Of a stretch of DNA of 64,000 nucleotides, positions 22,123 through 34,246 are shown piece by piece; position 1 is the stretch's first letter, and the number at the start of each line of letters is the position of its first letter. The notes under the pieces are model-generated. The model was not told the DNA's origin. It worked only from the letters and a program-made list of their open reading frames with translations, and did no database searches. The position numbers and the translations under genes are program-made. Source of the stretch: Vicia villosa (taxonomy: Eukaryota; Streptophyta; Magnoliopsida; Fabales; Fabaceae); assembly GCF_029867415.1 (NCBI RefSeq), contig NC_081183.1, positions 55,130,336 through 55,194,335 of the forward strand. The letters run 5' to 3'.

Positions 22123-24509
22123 TGAGTCTCATTCAGTGTTCTTTGAATTCTGCACTCAGATCCAATCTGAGAAGGAGTGCAAAATCATAAAGGTCAGAAG
22201 TGATCATGGTGGCGAATTTGAGAACAGATTCTTTGAGGAGTTCTTCAAAGAAAATGGTATTGCCCATGATTTCTCTTGCCCTAGAACTCCACAGCAAAAT
22301 GGAGTTGTAGAGCGAAAGAATAGGACTCTGCAAGAAATGGCCAGAACCATGATCAATGAGACCAATATGGCAAAGCACTTCTGGGCAGAAGCAATAAACA
22401 CTGCATGTTATATTCAGAATAGAATCTCTATAAGACCTATTCTAAATAAGACTCCTTATGAATTGTGGAAGAACAGAAAGCCCAACATTTCATATTTTCA
22501 TCCTTTCGGATGCGTGTGTTTTATTCTGAATACTAAAGATCATCTTGGTAAGTTTGATTCTAAGGCACAAAAATGTTTTCTTCTTGGATATTCTGAACGC
22601 TCTAAAGGCTACAGAGTATACAATACTGAAACATTGGTTATTGAAGAATCAATCAATATCAGGTTTGATGATAAGCTTGGTCTTGAAAAACCAAAGCAGT
22701 TTGAGAATTTTGCAGATATAGATATTGACATATCAGAAGCTGTAGAACCAAGAAGTAAAGCTCCAGAAGCTGAAAGTCTCAGAAGCAATGAATCAGAAGA
22801 TCAAGTTCCTGCATCTTTAGAGAATCTCAGGATTTCTGAAGAGCCAACAGTCAGAAGATCTTCTAGACTCTCCTTAGCTCACTCAGAAGATGTGATCCTT
22901 TGAAAGAAAGATGATCCCATCAGAACAAGAGCATTCCTTAAGAACAATGTAGAATGTCAATTAGGTCTTGTTTCTTTGGTCGAGCCAACTTCTGTTGATC
23001 AAGCTCTAGAAGATCCAGACTGGATAATTGCCATGCAAGAAGAACTAAATCAGTTTACAAGGAATGATGTATGGGATTTGGTTCCTAGACCAAAAGGATT
23101 CAACATCATTGGTACTAAGTGGGTGTTCAGAAACAAGCTCAATGAAAAGGGAGAAGTGGTAAGAAACAAAGCCAGACTGGTGGCTCAGGGATATAGTCAG
23201 CAAGAAGGGATTGACTATACAGAAACCTTTGCACCAGTGGCCAGGTTAGAATCTATTCGCATATTGATTTCCTTTGCCACTCAACATAACATCACTCTGT
23301 ATCAGATGGATGTTAAGAGTGCCTTCTTAAATGGTTATATAGATGAAGAAGTCTATGTCCATCAACCTCCTGGTTTTGAAGACTTTAAGTCTCCAGAACA
23401 TTTTTCAAACTTAAGAAATCATTGTATGGTTTGAAGCAAGCTCCCAGAGCTTGGTACGAAAGATTAAGTTCTTTCCTTCTAAACAATGGTTTCACTAGAG
23501 GACAAGTGGACACAACTCTTTTCTGTCAAACATCTAAGAAGGATATTTTAATTTGTCAAATTTATGTTGATGATATTATATTTGGAACATCTAATGCTTC
23601 ACTTGGAAAGGAGTTTGCTAAGTCTATGCAGGCTGAATTTGAAATGAGCATGATGGGTGAACTCAAGTATTTCCTTGGGATTCAAATCAATCAAACTTCT
23701 GATGGAACCTATGTTCATCAAACGAAGTATGTGAAAGAACTTCTGAAGAAGTTTAATCTTTCTGAATGCAAAGAAGCCAAAACTCCTATGCATCCAACAT
23801 GTATTCTAGGTAAGGATGAGGTAAGTAAGAAGGTAGATCAGAAGTTGTACAGAAGTATGATTGATCTCTTCTATACCTAACTGCTTCTAGACCTGACATT
23901 CTATGCAGTGTGTGTTTGTGTGCTAGATTCCAATCAGATCCTAGAGAATCTCACTTAACTGCTGTTAAGAGAATTCTGAGGTATCTGAAAGGTACTACTA
24001 ACGTTGGTTTAGTCTACAGAAGATCTAAAGAATACAACTTAGTAGGATTCTGTGATGTTGACTATGCTGGAGATAGAATTGAAAGAAAGAGTACTTCTGG
24101 AAGTTGTCAATTTCTTGGAAGTCATTTGATCTCCTGGTACAGTAAGAAGCAAGATACCATAGCTCTCTCAACTACAGAAGCAGAATATGTTGCTGCTGCT
24201 GGATGTAGCACACAAATGCTATGGATGAAGAGTCAGCTAGAAGATTATCAGATATATGAGAGTAACATTCCTATTTTCTTTGATAATACTTCTGCTATAT
24301 GTTTACCTAAGAATCCTATCTTACATTCCAAAGCTAAACATATTGAGATTAAACATCATTTTATGAGGGACTATGTTCAGAAGGGTGTTCTTTCTTTGAA
24401 CTTTGTGGATACAGACCATCAATGGGCTGATATCTTTACAAAACCCCTTGCTGAAGATAGGTTTAAGTACATTCTGAAGAATATCAGTATGGACTTATGC
24501 CCAGAATGA
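22123..24509 (+). pseudogene. pol: Sire-A pol, integrase remainder, RT and RNase H
   Basis: Continues integrase after the solo LTR with RSDHGGEFEN (second catalytic Asp) and PQQNGVVERKNR (catalytic Glu). A TGA near 22901 ends that ORF. Reverse transcriptase follows with [26 protein letters not shown] and the catalytic YVDDIIFG. RNase H shows DVDYAGD (Sire-D has DADYAGD) and STTEAEY, ending at 24507-24509. One-base deletions relative to Sire-D near 23405 and 23865 shift the frame twice. The enzyme cannot be made from this copy. Confidence 0.9.
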
Positions 24510-25007
24510 GAAGATGGGAAGATTTTTGTATGAATACCTTCTGAAATGTGTTAGGACTAGGCAGCTATAAGAAGTTCTGATACTAATCAATTAGAAGTTC
24601 TGATTCTGTTATTACTAACGTTTCATTATCTAAGTTCATTCAGAAACTCTTTTAAAGCAAAACAGCTGTCACTAGTCTTTCCAGAAAATGAACACGTGTT
24701 CACTAGTTTTGGACAAGCATGCATGCAGTTGAGGAGACGCCGCCCTAGGTAACTGTGCAAATCATTTCACTTTGTCACATTATCTCTCCTAACGTCATTT
24801 CTCATTAAATGCATATTGATGTCATTTTCTTTAAACAGTTTTCTTTTTACTTTATTTTATTTTCTTTTTCAAACCGTTTAAATAACCCGCTTCATCTTCA
24901 TTTCATCTTTTTCTCTCTCTCTCTCTTTCTCTCCATTTGTGCATCTCTCTCTGTGCATTCGTCTCTTTCAAACCCTAGTCTGTGATAAAAAACCAAGCAA
25001 CATCATC
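24510..25007 (+). other. Sire-A spacer between pol and ORF3
   Basis: Non-coding. It ends with a TATA-like stretch (24877-24886), a strongly CT-rich run (24890-24960) and the ORF3 ATG. The part up to about 24797 has a counterpart in Sire-D at 44466-44755; the rest is deleted there. Confidence 0.7.
24877..24886 (+). promoter_or_regulatory. TATA-like element before Sire-A ORF3
   Basis: TTTAAATAAC is followed by a CT-rich leader and lies about 125 bp before the ORF3 ATG at 25008. Sire-B has a TATATAAA-type box at a similar distance before its ORF3 start. This suggests a separate promoter, but it is inferred from sequence only. Confidence 0.45.
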
Positions 25008-27335
25008 ATGAATTCTTCCTCTCAACTGGTATACAACAAGCACAGATACGCTCCTCTAAAGACTTGCTCCATTCCTCAGTCAGAACTGGAAGTTCTCTGT
25101 GAGTCCTCAGTGGACTTTGAAAATTTGAAAGCATATGGTTTCAAACCTGATGCTAAACTCATGGCACAGGGATGGTCAAACTATCTGGTTAGATTGGCTG
25201 GACCAATTTACCCTGAACTAGTGAAAGATTTCGGGGTTCATGCAACCGTCACTCCAACCGCCATTATCTCCTTCGTGCTAGGGCATGAAGTTGTGATAAC
25301 TGAGAAGTTAATCAGGAAGCTGTACAACTTGGCCGATGAAGAAGGAGTCACTGGTCCCCTTCCTGGCAGAGTTGATTAGTTCCAGGTTGAGAAGCTGATT
25401 TCGTGTGTTACCGGTACTGATTCAAGTCTAACTGGTACCTTGAAGCCATTTTATCAAGTTTGGGCTGAGATTATTCTGGGCTCTCTTCATCACAGAAAGA
25501 AATTCTTCTCTTCATCTTACATCAGTCCTGACCACAAGTACACTCTCTTCTGCGTCGGAAGAAAAATTGAAATCAACATTTCCAACATCATTTTTGAAAA
25601 TCTGAAGTTGGCTATTGAAGAATCAAGAGATGACGAACGTGCAGAGTATCCTCATCTCCAAAGAAATGTTGTTCCTTTCGCCAGAATGATCTCAGACATT
25701 CTGATTGAAAGTGACCTAATGGACTCCCTAAGGGCTATTGGAACACCTAACTTCTTCAGAGTTACTCGGGGTTCTATCTTAAATGGTCTTGACTTGCTGA
25801 GAATGGAACTTGTCAAGGAAATAACTTCTGTTCCCTTTGACACTGAATACAGAAGAATTCCTGTTGCAGGCTTCTCTACTTTATTTCAAGCAGAAATTTG
25901 CCAAGCTGTTAAATTTTATTTGGAGGCTTCTGTGAGAAATTCATCGTCTATTGATCCTGCATGGATTCGTGGAAGAGTGCTTCCTTCTCAAGCTGACCTC
26001 AAGAAGGAGGATAAGAAGAAGCGAGAGAAAAGGCTAAAGAGAAAGGATGCAGAAGAAGCTGTCATGAGAGAAACAAGGCAGAAGGTCACTTATGATCCTC
26101 TTAAGGTTGATTCCTTTGAGGCAATCATAACATGTAACTTCTCCAGGCAAGTGTACCAACCTCCACCTATCCAACCTTCCCCTTACAAACCTCAAAATAT
26201 CCTTACCTCTACAAATATTCCTCAATCACCTCCTTCTGCACAAACTCCTACCCCCATATCACCTTTACCTAATAGCTTGCAAACACCATCATCTTCTCAA
26301 GTTCTCAACCCTACCCCCTTAACTACCATCCTTTCCACACCTACAGATATACCTTCCTCATCAACCTCCTTCACTGATATTCCATCTTCCTCAACCACTG
26401 CACCTCTATCTTCTCTATCCCATCCCCTAACCACCAGAAAATCCAACCCCTACTGCCTTCTCTACCCTAACTACAAATTCACCTTCAACCCTCCTGAACC
26501 TGAACCTATCATTTGTCTGGAGTTGTTCAGAAGTAAAGTGATTAGCAGGCTTGACCTTCTGAGAGATGCTTTCCTCAATGGTCTTGATGATGTTTCTACG
26601 AGAAACCTCTGGAGAAGCTTTCGCCAGGATTTTCAAGTAGGAGCAATGGGAGTTCAGAAGAGACTAGTGGCTGTTTCCCCTGGTCATGCTGGTTACCTTC
26701 TGGAGGGTGATAATGGTATCTACTACCATCCCCTCAGAAACAGGGTTGCTGTTGAGGAGAAGAGGTTTGTGGATGAACTGGAAGAAGCAAGAATTGCTGC
26801 TGCAATGGAAGCCAATCCTTGCAGGGAAATTGTGGTCTGGAAACCTCAATATCCTGTTCTGCTTGGAGATTTCAGGACTCTCTTTGACTTTCTGAGGGAA
26901 AACCCTTCTAAGGAAGACCCAAGCTTGGTCATTCTAGAAGTTGAAGGTCTCTCTGCTCCTAGGAATCTTGCTGCCATTCTTCAGGCACTTGAGAATGGAG
27001 ATTCTGAGGTTCCTGCTGCAGAGTATGGAGATGCTTCAATGGAAGAAGCAGATGTTGATCATGTTGCTGAAACAATTCCTGTTGAGGAAAATCCTGCAAA
27101 TGATCTGATCATGGAAGCTGCGGATCAGAATGCCATCCCCTTGGAAAGAAGTTGTGAAGCTTCTTCTGATGAACCTTCCCGTCTTGCAAGGACTTTGGAA
27201 GTTATTCAGAAGAACTAGGATGAGCAGAGATCAATCAATGCTGAGTTTCGTGCTTTCATGGAAAGGCAGAATGAAAGCAACAGTGGGATTCATGATATGT
27301 TGGCCAAGATCATGTCGATGCTAGGGTCATCTTAG
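25008..27335 (+). pseudogene. Sire-A ORF3 (env-position protein), two internal stops
   Basis: About 775 codons from the ATG of MNSSSQL. Residues about 50-230 carry a pattern (GWSNYLVRLAGPIYPELVKDF, then ...VTPTAIISFVLG) that resembles the 'putative plant transposon protein' domain; the assignment is from memory of the family pattern. A basic lysine-rich stretch follows near residues 325-350, then a Pro/Ser/Thr-rich linker (about 384-480), and a C-terminal acidic part. TAG codons at 25377-25379 (Trp in Sire-B) and 27216-27218 interrupt one continuous frame that ends at 27333-27335. It occupies the position of the envelope-like ORF of Sireviruses. I see no clear signal peptide or membrane anchor, so an envelope function is not supported by sequence. 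Confidence 0.75.
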
Positions 27336-28251
27336 ATTGAGTCTTAGACTGTTTCTTTTTGCTTTGCTGCATCTGTTTTTCTTTGCATCTTCTCTTGCCC
27401 TTCCTCTTGTACTTCTGAATTTTTGTTTCTCCGTGCTTAATGAAATTTTATCCTTTTCTTCTATGTGTTTGTCGTGTTTTTCATCTGAATCTTTTATGTT
27501 TTTGATGATATGACAAAAAGGGGGAGAAAATGTGATAAATGATCTGATTTATTTTATCAGTTGCTAGGAGAAAGGCTCCATATTTCTAACAGAACTTGCA
27601 AAGTTCTATGTCTTTGAGTGTTGTCTTGCAGGAATTGAAGATCCTCTTTAAAAGCTCAACATGAGAAGCAAAGAGATGGGGAAAAACAATTCTATAAAGA
27701 ATCAAGCTCTTGGAAATTGAAGCAAGTTGAGTGCTATAAAGCTTCAAGAATCAGAAGCAAGAAGGAAGAATGTTCTGATATTCTGATGATAGAATATACT
27801 TTCATTCTTATTCTTTATATGTTTTGATGCATGTTTTAGTTACAAAATATGCTCTAAAACATTTTTTGTTTGTATGCTCTGATACATAATTATATGTTCT
27901 GATACATACTTTATGTTCTGAATCATTCATGCTGACTTTTGTCGTTTAGTTTGTTCTGTAACATTTCAGGATGTAGAGATGCTCTGATGATGCTCTGGTA
28001 CATTCAACAATGTTCTGATACAATCTAGCATGCAATGACTCAAGAAGATATTCAAGCTCTGAAGCTGTCCAATGGAAGCAAGAATCAGAAGCTATGAATA
28101 TTCTGAAGATCTAGGAAATTCAAGTTCTGAAGCTGTCCTATGGAAGCAAGAATCAGAAGCTGTGAATGTTCTGAAGATCTAAGCATATGTGAAAGTCTCT
28201 ACTGAAATACTCAGGGAAGTCTTTTATTTATAAAAAATTCTCCTAGTATTT

Positions 28252-28307
28252 ATTTCAGGGGGAGATTATTTATCTCAGGGGGAGATTGTTAATCTCAGGG
28301 GGAGACA
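28252..28307 (+). repeat. Triplicated polypurine tract-like units (Sire-A)
   Basis: Three units of TCAGGGGGAGA spaced about 20 bp apart. Multiplied polypurine tracts upstream of the 3' LTR are described for Sireviruses. The middle unit reads GGGGGAGATTGTTA, copying the real tract-LTR junction at 28421-28433. Confidence 0.85.
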
Positions 28308-28415
28308 TATTCACACATTTGTCTATATGCTTGTGCTATAGCTGTGTAACTGCCTTTAGCCGTCTGATATTCTGATCGCAAATTCATATCATTTATGTAT
28401 GTTTTTGTCATCATC

Positions 28416-28429
28416 AAAAAGGGGGAGAT
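28416..28429 (+). other. Polypurine tract of Sire-A
   Basis: AAAAAGGGGGAGAT lies directly before the 3' LTR start TGTTAG and primes plus-strand synthesis. Confidence 0.85.
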
Positions 28430-29580
28430 TGTTAGAATAAGATTTGTTCTGATCAATATTCTTAGTTTTGATGATAACAAGGATATGAATTTTGTATGAG
28501 ATAATGTGGTACTCTAATACTATGCAATTTCCATTTCAGGAATTATACAAAGAGTATGCACAAAATCAGCGCAAGAGGCAACTGACTCAGAAGGTTCAGC
28601 ATGCAACATCAGAACATGGTCTGGCAAGATATCAGAAGATGGTCAAGCAGAATCAGAACATGGGTCTATGGAAGCATCAGAAGACCTTGAGATCAGAAGC
28701 AGAAGCACTGAAGTTCTCATGGTATCACGCTCAGAAGCACTTCAAGGTCAGAAGACAAGAAGATGCTCTGCACCAAGCTGTTTGACTCTGATGACATTCA
28801 AACGTTGTTTACACAAACATCAGATCAGAAGCAAGTACTAGACTGGCAGGCTACACTGACTGACAAAAGGAACGTTAGAAGCTATTAAAGGCAACGTCAG
28901 TAGACACAGCGGAAACAAGGCTCGAGGTAGTTGACAAAAGAGTGAAACATTAAATGCAATGCTGTACGGAATACGCAAAGCATTAAATGCTCCCAACGGT
29001 CATCTTCTCAAACGCCTATAAATATGAAGTTCTGATGAGAAGCAAAGTTTAACGAATTACAAACTCTGAACCAACTTGCAGAAACGCTGTTCAAATCAAA
29101 AGCTCTCAAACTTCATCATCAAGCTCACTACATTGCTGTTGTAATATCTTAGTGAGATTTAAGCTTAAACTTAAGAGAAAAATCATAGTTGTGATAATAG
29201 CTTTATAAGAAGCATTGTAACTCTTAAAAGAATTTGTTTACATTAATTTGTAAGTTCTAGAGTGATCAAGTTGTTGATCAGTATACTCTAGCAAGTCTTA
29301 GAAGTTGTCTAAGCAGTTTGTTCCTAGAGTGATCAGGTTGTGATCAGGATACTCTAGAAGACTTAGAAGTTGGCTAAGTGGAAAACCATTGTAATCAAGT
29401 GTGATTAGTGGATTAAATCCTCAGGTGAGGTAAATCACTCCAAGGGGGTGGACTGGAGTAGTTTAGTTAACAACGAACCAGGATAAAAATCATTGTGCAA
29501 ATTGTTTTTATCTTACATGTTTTAAAGCTACACTTATTCAAACCCCCCCCCCCCCTTTCTAAGTGTTTTTCTATCCTTCA
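28430..29580 (+). repeat. Sire-A 3' LTR (1151 bp)
   Basis: Same ends and internal features as the 5' LTR. It is followed by the TGGAT target duplication at 29581-29585. The ORF 28492-28785 matches the one at 17192-17485 and is LTR-internal, not a gene. Confidence 0.93.
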
Positions 29581-30734
29581 TGGATGCCATTTTTCTACAC
29601 CTGTAGAAGAGATTCCCTCCACTAGGTATCCGAGGCAGATGACACTAACTGGTCTTTACTCGTCATGAGTAAACTATTCAGACTTAGCCTACTTCTTCAC
29701 AGCACAAGGGTCCACCTTTTCCTTGCACTACCACTGATTCATTATGCGAGGAAACCACATAAGTGTACCCAAGAAATGAAGACAAACTTCTCGAGAACAA
29801 TAGGAATCCCAATATTTTGATTTTAGAGACGAATATTCTTATTGCTTCAGCTAAAATGTTCATCCTAGATGATTTGGATGACATTCAGAAGTTCAGGCAC
29901 ACCTTAAACACTTAGAGATGGTTAATGAGTCTCCAATGCTTAACATCCTTTGAAAGACTTTGCCAATAGGACAAGAGTTCCAGCCTTTCAAGGACTTGAT
30001 AAAAGACCCAAGCGAGAGCACACGACCTCCACAATATTCTTGAGAAATTTTACCAGACATATTGAGAAAAATAAATTCTCAGTGAACAGATGTCAGGACA
30101 TTATGTCTGACACAACCTTCAAGTTCTTCTAGCTTCAGATTAAGGACTCTCCCTTCATCATTGCTAGAAAGTACATGAGAATAGCAATCTCATATCCTTG
30201 GAATAGTAAGCACAAGATAAGTAGAATTTATTCCATGGTCATAACCACGGTTCCATCAATCTGGTTCCTTTGACCTAAAGAATCCTCCAGGCATGTGCTC
30301 ATCTTTCATAAGGGCTCCAATGGTGATGCCTTTATGAGTTCTTTTCAAGAGCTCGACTATTGTACATCCATATACCTTGTTCAGAAATAAACTGACACAG
30401 AGGTAGACAGATTGTTGATCATGTCCTGATCAACTTGCACAAATCAGATGTCTCCTCTTCCAGGTCAGGAGTAGGTTCCAAACAAAAATATTCATAACCT
30501 TTTGTTTAGCACCCAAAACATTTGCTCTTCAACCGATAGCAGCATACCTGCTGAAGTAATGTTCTAAAATTCCATAGAACATCAGTTCCTTCCATACAAA
30601 TGAACTTGGTGCTGAGAATATTACACCATCCTTCGACCAACTCCAATACAAACGGCCCAGCTATACCTCGAATAGCCAGATTCAGAGTTACTTCCTGAAA
30701 GGATTCAAGAGATATGAAGACTCTAATTGAGACC
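29581..30734. other. Unassigned DNA between Sire-A and Sire-B
   Basis: This is shared flank, to the right of Sire-A and at the 3' LTR of Sire-B. It begins with the TGGAT duplication. The composition is more balanced than the AT-rich spacer and it looks like degenerate coding or repeat DNA, but no frame is open for long and no domain is recognised. The minus-strand frame at 30506-30811 runs into the Sire-B LTR and has no recognisable motif. Confidence 0.4.
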
Positions 30735-31817
30735 TGAAGGAGTGAAAAACACTTAGAAAGGGGGGATTGAATAAGGGTTGTTTCTAAAAAAGGAAGATAA
30801 AAATAAATCACACAGTTATTTTTATCCTGGTTCGTTGTTAACCAAACTACTCCAGTCCATCCCTTACAGAGTGATTTACCTCAACTGAGGATTTAATCCA
30901 CTAATCAGCCTTGATTACAATGGTTCTCCACTTAGACAACTTCTAAGTCTTCTAGAGTATACAGATCACAACTTGATCACTCTAGGAATTTCCTTTTACA
31001 AAAGAAAACAATATTACAAGAGATTAAAAATGCTTATTAATAAGCTATAATCACCAAGTGATTTTTCTCTCAAGATTAAGTTCTAACACTCACTAAGATA
31101 TTACAATTTGTGAGGTTGAAGATGAAGTTTTCTTTGTTGTTTGTGTGATAACGTTTTGACAGCGTAATGGTACTTAGAGCGAGAATTGTTTATTGCTTCA
31201 ACATCAGAACTTCTCTTATATAGGCAGTGAGAAATGTGACCGTTGGGTAGCATTAAATGCTTTGCGAGAATAATACACTGCTGCATTTAATGTTTCACTC
31301 TTTTGTCAACTACCTCGAGCCATGCTTCAACTGCTATTGCTGACTTTGCCTTTTGTAGCTTCTAACGTTACTTTTGTCAGTCAGACAGATTTGACGTTGT
31401 AGCCTTTTCATCTTGTACTTGCTTCTGGACTCAGACTATTAGAATGACGTTTGAATATCAGAGTCTTCAGCGTTGGTGCAGATGCAACTTCAGTCATCAG
31501 ACTTTGGAAGTGCTTTGTAGCGTGATACCATCAGATCTTCAGAGCCTTGCTTCTGATTGCCATCTTCTGATGCCTACCAGATCATGTTTTGCTTTTCTCA
31601 AGACCATCTCCTGATGTCTTCCAGACCATGTTCTGATGAAGTCATCCAGATCTTCTGGATCAGAGCTTCTGAATACTGATTTAGTGCATACTCTTTTAGA
31701 CTTTTCCTGAAATGGAAAACGTGAATAATTAGAGTACCACATTGTATTATACAAAATTCATATATAATGTTATCATCAAAACTAGAAATATTGATCAGAA
31801 CATTTCATGTTCTAACA
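30735..31817 (-). repeat. Sire-B 3' LTR (1083 bp)
   Basis: On the plus strand it starts TGAAGGAGTG and ends TTCTAACA, the reverse of a Sirevirus LTR. It is clearly more diverged from the Sire-A and Sire-D LTRs than those are from each other. It keeps the TATA region near 31211-31221. Confidence 0.88.
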
Positions 31818-32356
31818 ATCTCCCCCTTTTTGATGATGACAAAAAACATACAGAATTGATATGAATTTGTATCCAGAATATCAGATGAAAAAGACAATAC
31901 ACAGATATAGCATAAAAGCATATTAATCAGAGTGTGTGAATATGTCTCCCCCTGAGATTAATAATCTCCCCCTAAAATTAATACTAGAAGAATTTCAAAA
32001 TAAAAGACTTCCCTGAGTATTTTCCATTTCAGATGAGACTTTCACGTTGAACTTTATCTTCAGATGATTCAGAGCTTTCTTCCAGAGCTTCCATTGGACA
32101 ACTTCAAAGCTTTGAATTTTTTCTTGCACTTAGTTTATCAGAGAATCAAATTATATTGCTTCAGATCTTTGCAGTATCTTGTATCAGAGCATTTGACTTG
32201 TTTGCTACAAGATACGTTTCTCCCCTTCTTGAGCTTATTCAGATTATTACATTCCTGTGAAACTATCAGAGACAGAAAAGCTTGCAATTTTTTATAGGAA
32301 TGTGGAGACTTAAGCCTAGCAACTGATATAATAAATCAATTCAGAATAACATGTTT
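31818..32356 (-). other. Sire-B polypurine tract and 3' non-coding part
   Basis: Plus-strand ATCTCCCCCTTTTTG at 31818-31832 is the reversed tract. Two more tract-like CTCCCCCT units lie at about 31945-31972. TGTTT at 32352-32356 is the target site duplicated by Cop-C. No ORF is supported. Confidence 0.8.
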
Positions 32357-33853
32357 TGTTAGACGCTAGGCTTAAGGATCTAGAGGGGGGGTGAATAGAT
32401 CTCACAGATTTTTTCGGAATTGTTTCAAACTTAAGCGAAAGCGGTTCTGAATTGACTTGCTTCTATTCCGGACCACTATTGCAAGGGTTGTATATGTGCT
32501 AGAACCACAAGATAATTGGGATTAACAATGAAAGGATATGTTATCGAATCAATTCGTTACACTAAAGAAAATCGATTAACTTCTAATTTGATAAACTTTG
32601 GTTTGCAATGCAGTAATAATGGAAGAAGCTAAAAGACAAACACTTGGTGATAATGTTCAAATTGATGGTGATTCAATGTGTGGTGAATTATGATGTTTAT
32701 GCAAGTTCTTAATTCACAATTTTAACACTTGAATCGTTTGTCAATTTGCAATTATAACCAAGTATGAATAGAACGTAAATGAAAAGATAAAAGCGACAAG
32801 AACACAATATTTGTTTAGGAAGTTCGTCGATCGTCCTCGCTACAACTACGTCTGCCCCCAATTCCAAACTGAAATTGGGAAATCTTCCATTAATGTTGAA
32901 AGCAGTTTATACAAAGAAGATAACAAAGCGATAAACAATAAACCAAATTTGTCGATCCTTTGAATCTTTTTCCCCCTTAATCTTGAGCCAGATTAAGGTC
33001 TTCCAAGAGCTTCACTTTGATCCCTTTTTGCAGTGTCTTGAATTTCTTGAACACTTGTTCTTCAATCTTCACACTCAGCTGGATCCTTGATGAAGCCTCT
33101 TGATAAAAACCCCCAAAATTCACCAATCTTGGAGGACAAAACCCTCAGATTTTATTCACCAAAAACCCCACAAATCTTCACCCACTAGGAATCTTCAATT
33201 CCGTTCCATGGACGTTATCGATCTTGAACGCAAACCCTCAACGCAAAAATGATTGTGTGTAGTTGTGTTGGAGTTGTGTCGAATATCGAAGATGAGAAGA
33301 CTTTGTGTATCTTTCAGTTGTTGGTGTTGTTTTTAAACTTCAATAATGACGTTAAATCATATATATGAGAGCTGATTAGTTGGAGCATAGCAGATCAGCA
33401 TTTTTGGCATTTTTGATCAAATAGGTCGACCTCTTGTAGTGCTTAGGTCGACCTAACAGAGCTGGATTAAACTTGGATGAAATTCTTCCCAGTTAGGTCG
33501 ACCTGTTGAAGGTTTAGGTCGACCAGAATCCTGTTGAGATAAGTTCTAAAGACTTTTCTTCAGTTTAGGTTGACCTAGTTGTTGTGTGAGTTGACCTAAC
33601 AGTGAGCTGTGTAAATTTCATCAATTTAGGTCGACCTGGATTGTGAGTAGGTCGACCTGTCTGTGTTAATTCTGAATCTTTCTTGTTTTCCTTGTTTTGG
33701 GTCGACCTAGATACAGAGCAGGTCGACTTGCTTTGTCTTGAATGGCCAAACTTGCTTTTCCTTGAGTTCTTTTGCTTGTGCCTTGTTGCTTGTTTGCTTG
33801 TGGAGTTTGCCATGGATCAAAAACACCTTTGTGAGTGTGGGCTTGTATTCACA
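32357..33853 (-). repeat. Cop-C 3' LTR (1497 bp)
   Basis: Nearly identical to 52704-54197, with a 3-bp length difference. At 33420-33730 it contains about ten exact or near copies of the palindrome AGGTCGACCT. ORFs here are mirrored in the other LTR and encode nothing recognisable. Confidence 0.93.
33420..33730. repeat. Cluster of AGGTCGACCT palindromes
   Basis: About ten perfect or one- to two-mismatch copies within about 310 bp of the LTR, at irregular spacing of about 20-60 bp. The same cluster is at 53765-54075 in the other LTR, and a related cluster is at 47169-47390 in the 3' non-coding part of the same element. Confidence 0.8.
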
Positions 33854-34246
33854 TACTCCCCCTTTTTGATGATGGCAAACAAGTAGTGAAAGCTTCGGCA
33901 AACAAGTAGTGAGAGCTCCCCCGGACTTGAATGCGTAAGCTCCTTCATACTGAGCTCCCCCGTACTCTCAGCACTTATCTCCCCCTTTGACAACATCAAA
34001 ATAAATACAACGGAGGAATAGTAGAAAAGAGTAGCGAGATAAAATAGATATAACGCGAACATGCATAGTATAATAGGTAAATGGCAAGTTGAGATTACAT
34101 ATTATCCAAACAAATTTAAAAGTACACCCAAACACACATAATATTCCAACTAATTTGAAAGAAAACTAGACGAAGTACTAGAGCAATTAGCAAATGAACA
34201 TAATGTTGATGGAATGAAATGCAATGAGATGATGTTATGAAAAGTG
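33854..34246 (-). other. Cop-C polypurine tract and 3' non-coding DNA (left part)
   Basis: The tract reversed is TACTCCCCCTTTTTG at 33854-33868. Further CTCCCCC blocks at about 33915, 33953 and 33979 are tract-like multiples. The stretch ends at the left boundary of Sire-D. Confidence 0.75.

Larger units (their letters stand above)
27336..28429 (+). other. Sire-A 3' non-coding region
   Basis: Non-coding, rich in TTCTGATAC-type short motifs (27830-28030) and a repeated CAAGAATCAGAAGC-type unit (28075-28160). A first polypurine block GACAAAAAGGGGGAGAAAA lies at about 27511-27529, more follow at 28252-28307, and the final one abuts the LTR. Confidence 0.75.
17130..29580 (+). mobile_element. Sire-A, Sirevirus-type Ty1/copia element (complete ends)
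   Basis: Two LTRs (17130-18278 and 28430-29580) start TGTTAG and end CCTTCA. The target duplication TGGAT is at 17125-17129 and 29581-29585. Order is gag, protease, integrase, reverse transcriptase, RNase H, ORF3, polypurine tracts. This order (copia, integrase before reverse transcriptase, an extra ORF after pol) and the multiplied tracts place it among Sireviruses. By eye the LTRs differ at about 19 of 1150 positions. It is dead in this copy: stops, frameshifts and a solo LTR break pol, and two stops break ORF3. Confidence 0.93.

Noticed and set aside
25008..27335. Calling ORF3 a true viral envelope glycoprotein
   Set aside because: No signal peptide, furin-like site or clear membrane anchor is visible; only its position after pol recalls envelope-like ORFs.
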